Positions 6,478 through 6,833 of a DNA stretch of 6,833 nucleotides are shown here, one piece after another. The stretch is from Candidatus Latescibacterota bacterium (GTDB lineage Bacteria; Latescibacterota; UBA2968; GCA-2709665), in assembly GCA_030746455.1 (NCBI GenBank), contig JASLMQ010000040.1, forward strand, positions 1 to 6,833. The letters run 5' to 3'. The notes under the pieces were generated by a model, which worked only from the letters and a program-made list of their open reading frames with translations, had not been told where the DNA came from and searched no databases. Both the position numbers and the translations under genes were made by a program. Positions within the stretch are counted from its first letter, which is position 1. Every line of letters starts with the position of its first letter.

Positions 6478-6538
6478 CCCCCCGTTCGTAACGGGGGGTG
6501 GTCGCAGTTCCCCGCGGGGTCGGTTCGGAACTGCGACC
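6478..6538. repeat. Two adjacent perfect inverted repeats
   Basis: CCCCCCGTT (6478-6486) pairs perfectly with AACGGGGGG (6490-6498) over a 3-nt loop. Immediately after, GGTCGCAGTTCC (6500-6511) pairs perfectly with GGAACTGCGACC (6527-6538) over 15 nt, and that span contains the palindrome CCCCGCGGGG (6510-6519). Neither is followed by a T-run, so they look like palindromic repeat units rather than terminators of the reductase gene. The C-run could instead pair with CGGGGGG at 6538-6544. Confidence 0.6.
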
Positions 6539-6681
6539 GGGGGGATCGAGCGTCGAGCAGGATGCTTCGATGCCAGGGGGTGCTGCGGTGAGGACGAGGC
6601 ATAGATCTCCTGTCCCTATAAGGGGTGCCATCGCTAGTCCAATGCTTCTCCCTATCCGCCTCCAGCGGGGCCCGGTTTCTT

Positions 6682-6708
6682 TTGAGACGCGCCAAAAGTC
6701 ACTATGTT
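6682..6708 (+). promoter_or_regulatory. Candidate promoter of the right-edge gene
   Basis: TTGAGA (6682-6687, 5 of 6) and TATGTT (6703-6708, 4 of 6) are 15 bp apart, which is short. Transcription would start near 6715, just before the base of the leader structure at 6718. An inverted repeat CTTTTG/CAAAAG (6679-6684, 6693-6698) straddles the -35 box and could be an operator. An alternative pair, TTGAGC (6717) and TACCTT (6740), would remove the outer stem of the leader. Confidence 0.33.
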
Positions 6709-6717
6709 GAAATAGGT

Positions 6718-6796
6718 TGAGCCTCAGCTTGCGAGAGAATACCTTGCCATTGTCCGCAGCAAATACTCTCACAAGGAGGCTCGTGATGGCAAGGTA
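6718..6796 (+). promoter_or_regulatory. Structured 5' leader covering the ribosome site and start codon
   Basis: GAGCCTC (6719-6725) is perfectly complementary to GAGGCTC (6776-6782), which holds most of the Shine-Dalgarno. Nested inside, GAGAG (6733-6737) pairs with CTCTC (6766-6770). Separately, TACCTTGCCAT (6740-6750) is perfectly complementary over 11 bases to 6786-6796, the start codon and next codons of the following gene. The two sets of pairings cross, so they form a pseudoknot or exclude each other. The complementarity is seen directly; a translational switch is inferred. No known riboswitch or leader class was recognised. Confidence 0.5.
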
Positions 6797-6833
6797 CACG
6801 GTAACCGCGTGGAAGGGCAAGCATCTTTTCGTG
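6786..6833 (+). CDS. Start of an unidentified gene, truncated by the window edge
   Basis: An ATG at 6786 opens 16 codons (MARYTVTAWKGKHLFV) that run off the window. AAGGAGG at 6773-6779 sits 6 nt upstream, which is strong and well placed. A GTG at 6783-6785 is in frame but too close to the ribosome site. The short basic start with a beta-strand-like YTVTAW stretch is not enough to name a family. The gene is worth reading further because its ribosome site and start codon are both complementary to upstream leader segments. Confidence 0.65.
   Translation, partial: MARYTVTAWKGKHLFV

Larger units (their letters stand above)
6254..6785. other. 532-bp non-coding region rich in palindromes
   Basis: No protein gene is supported here. 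From 6284 to about 6575 the DNA is a succession of short inverted repeats. Small ones not listed separately are GAGTG/CACTC at 6426-6440, CCC/GGG around 6613-6623, and TCGAGCA/TGCTTCGA near 6554-6575. From about 6680 onward the base composition becomes more AT-rich and looks like the promoter and leader of the next gene. Confidence 0.6.

Noticed and set aside
6323..6820. 165-codon minus-strand ORF across the palindrome region
   Set aside because: It starts at TTG without a ribosome site, runs through repeats and overlaps the promoter, leader and start of a well-marked + strand gene.

Overview
The window is 6.8 kb of GC-rich bacterial chromosome with five substantial protein genes, a fragment of a sixth, and about 1.35 kb of non-coding DNA rich in hairpins. 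No tRNA, rRNA, CRISPR array, transposase or phage gene was seen. The stand-alone, short primary-type sigma-70 factor resembles the RpoD of the Bacteroidota/FCB lineages. Together with FliG and a sulfatase/heparinase-type lyase pair, it suggests a flagellated, polysaccharide-degrading environmental bacterium of the FCB/Latescibacterota sort. That placement is inference from gene style, not from a marker comparison.

Left part (1-2676, + strand): the C-terminal half of a sulfatase is followed after 154 bp by a complete heparinase II/III-type polysaccharide lyase. Together they could remove sulfate from, and cleave, a sulfated uronate-containing polysaccharide. The lyase has no visible signal peptide, so it may act on imported oligosaccharides. 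A perfect 12-bp hairpin at 2719-2751 separates it from the convergent fliG gene.

Middle part (2677-5362): fliG (- strand) and a sigma-70 family gene (+ strand) diverge from a 334-bp intergenic region. This region holds a perfect -35 box with a 17-bp spacer for the sigma gene, and a hairpin that overlaps that gene's ribosome-binding site. fliG stands alone here, with no fliF or fliH beside it. Downstream of the sigma gene, 327 bp of non-coding DNA contains a strong hairpin.

Right part (5363-6833, + strand): an aldo/keto reductase with the full catalytic tetrad is followed by 532 bp without a gene. The first 300 bp of that gap are a chain of palindromes like a REP/MITE-type element. The last 110 bp look like the promoter and structured 5' leader of a gene cut off by the window edge after 16 codons. 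In that leader, one segment is perfectly complementary to the Shine-Dalgarno region and another to the start codon and first codons, in a crossing (pseudoknot or switch) arrangement. This is the most unusual signal in the window. Apart from it, the gene content is ordinary.
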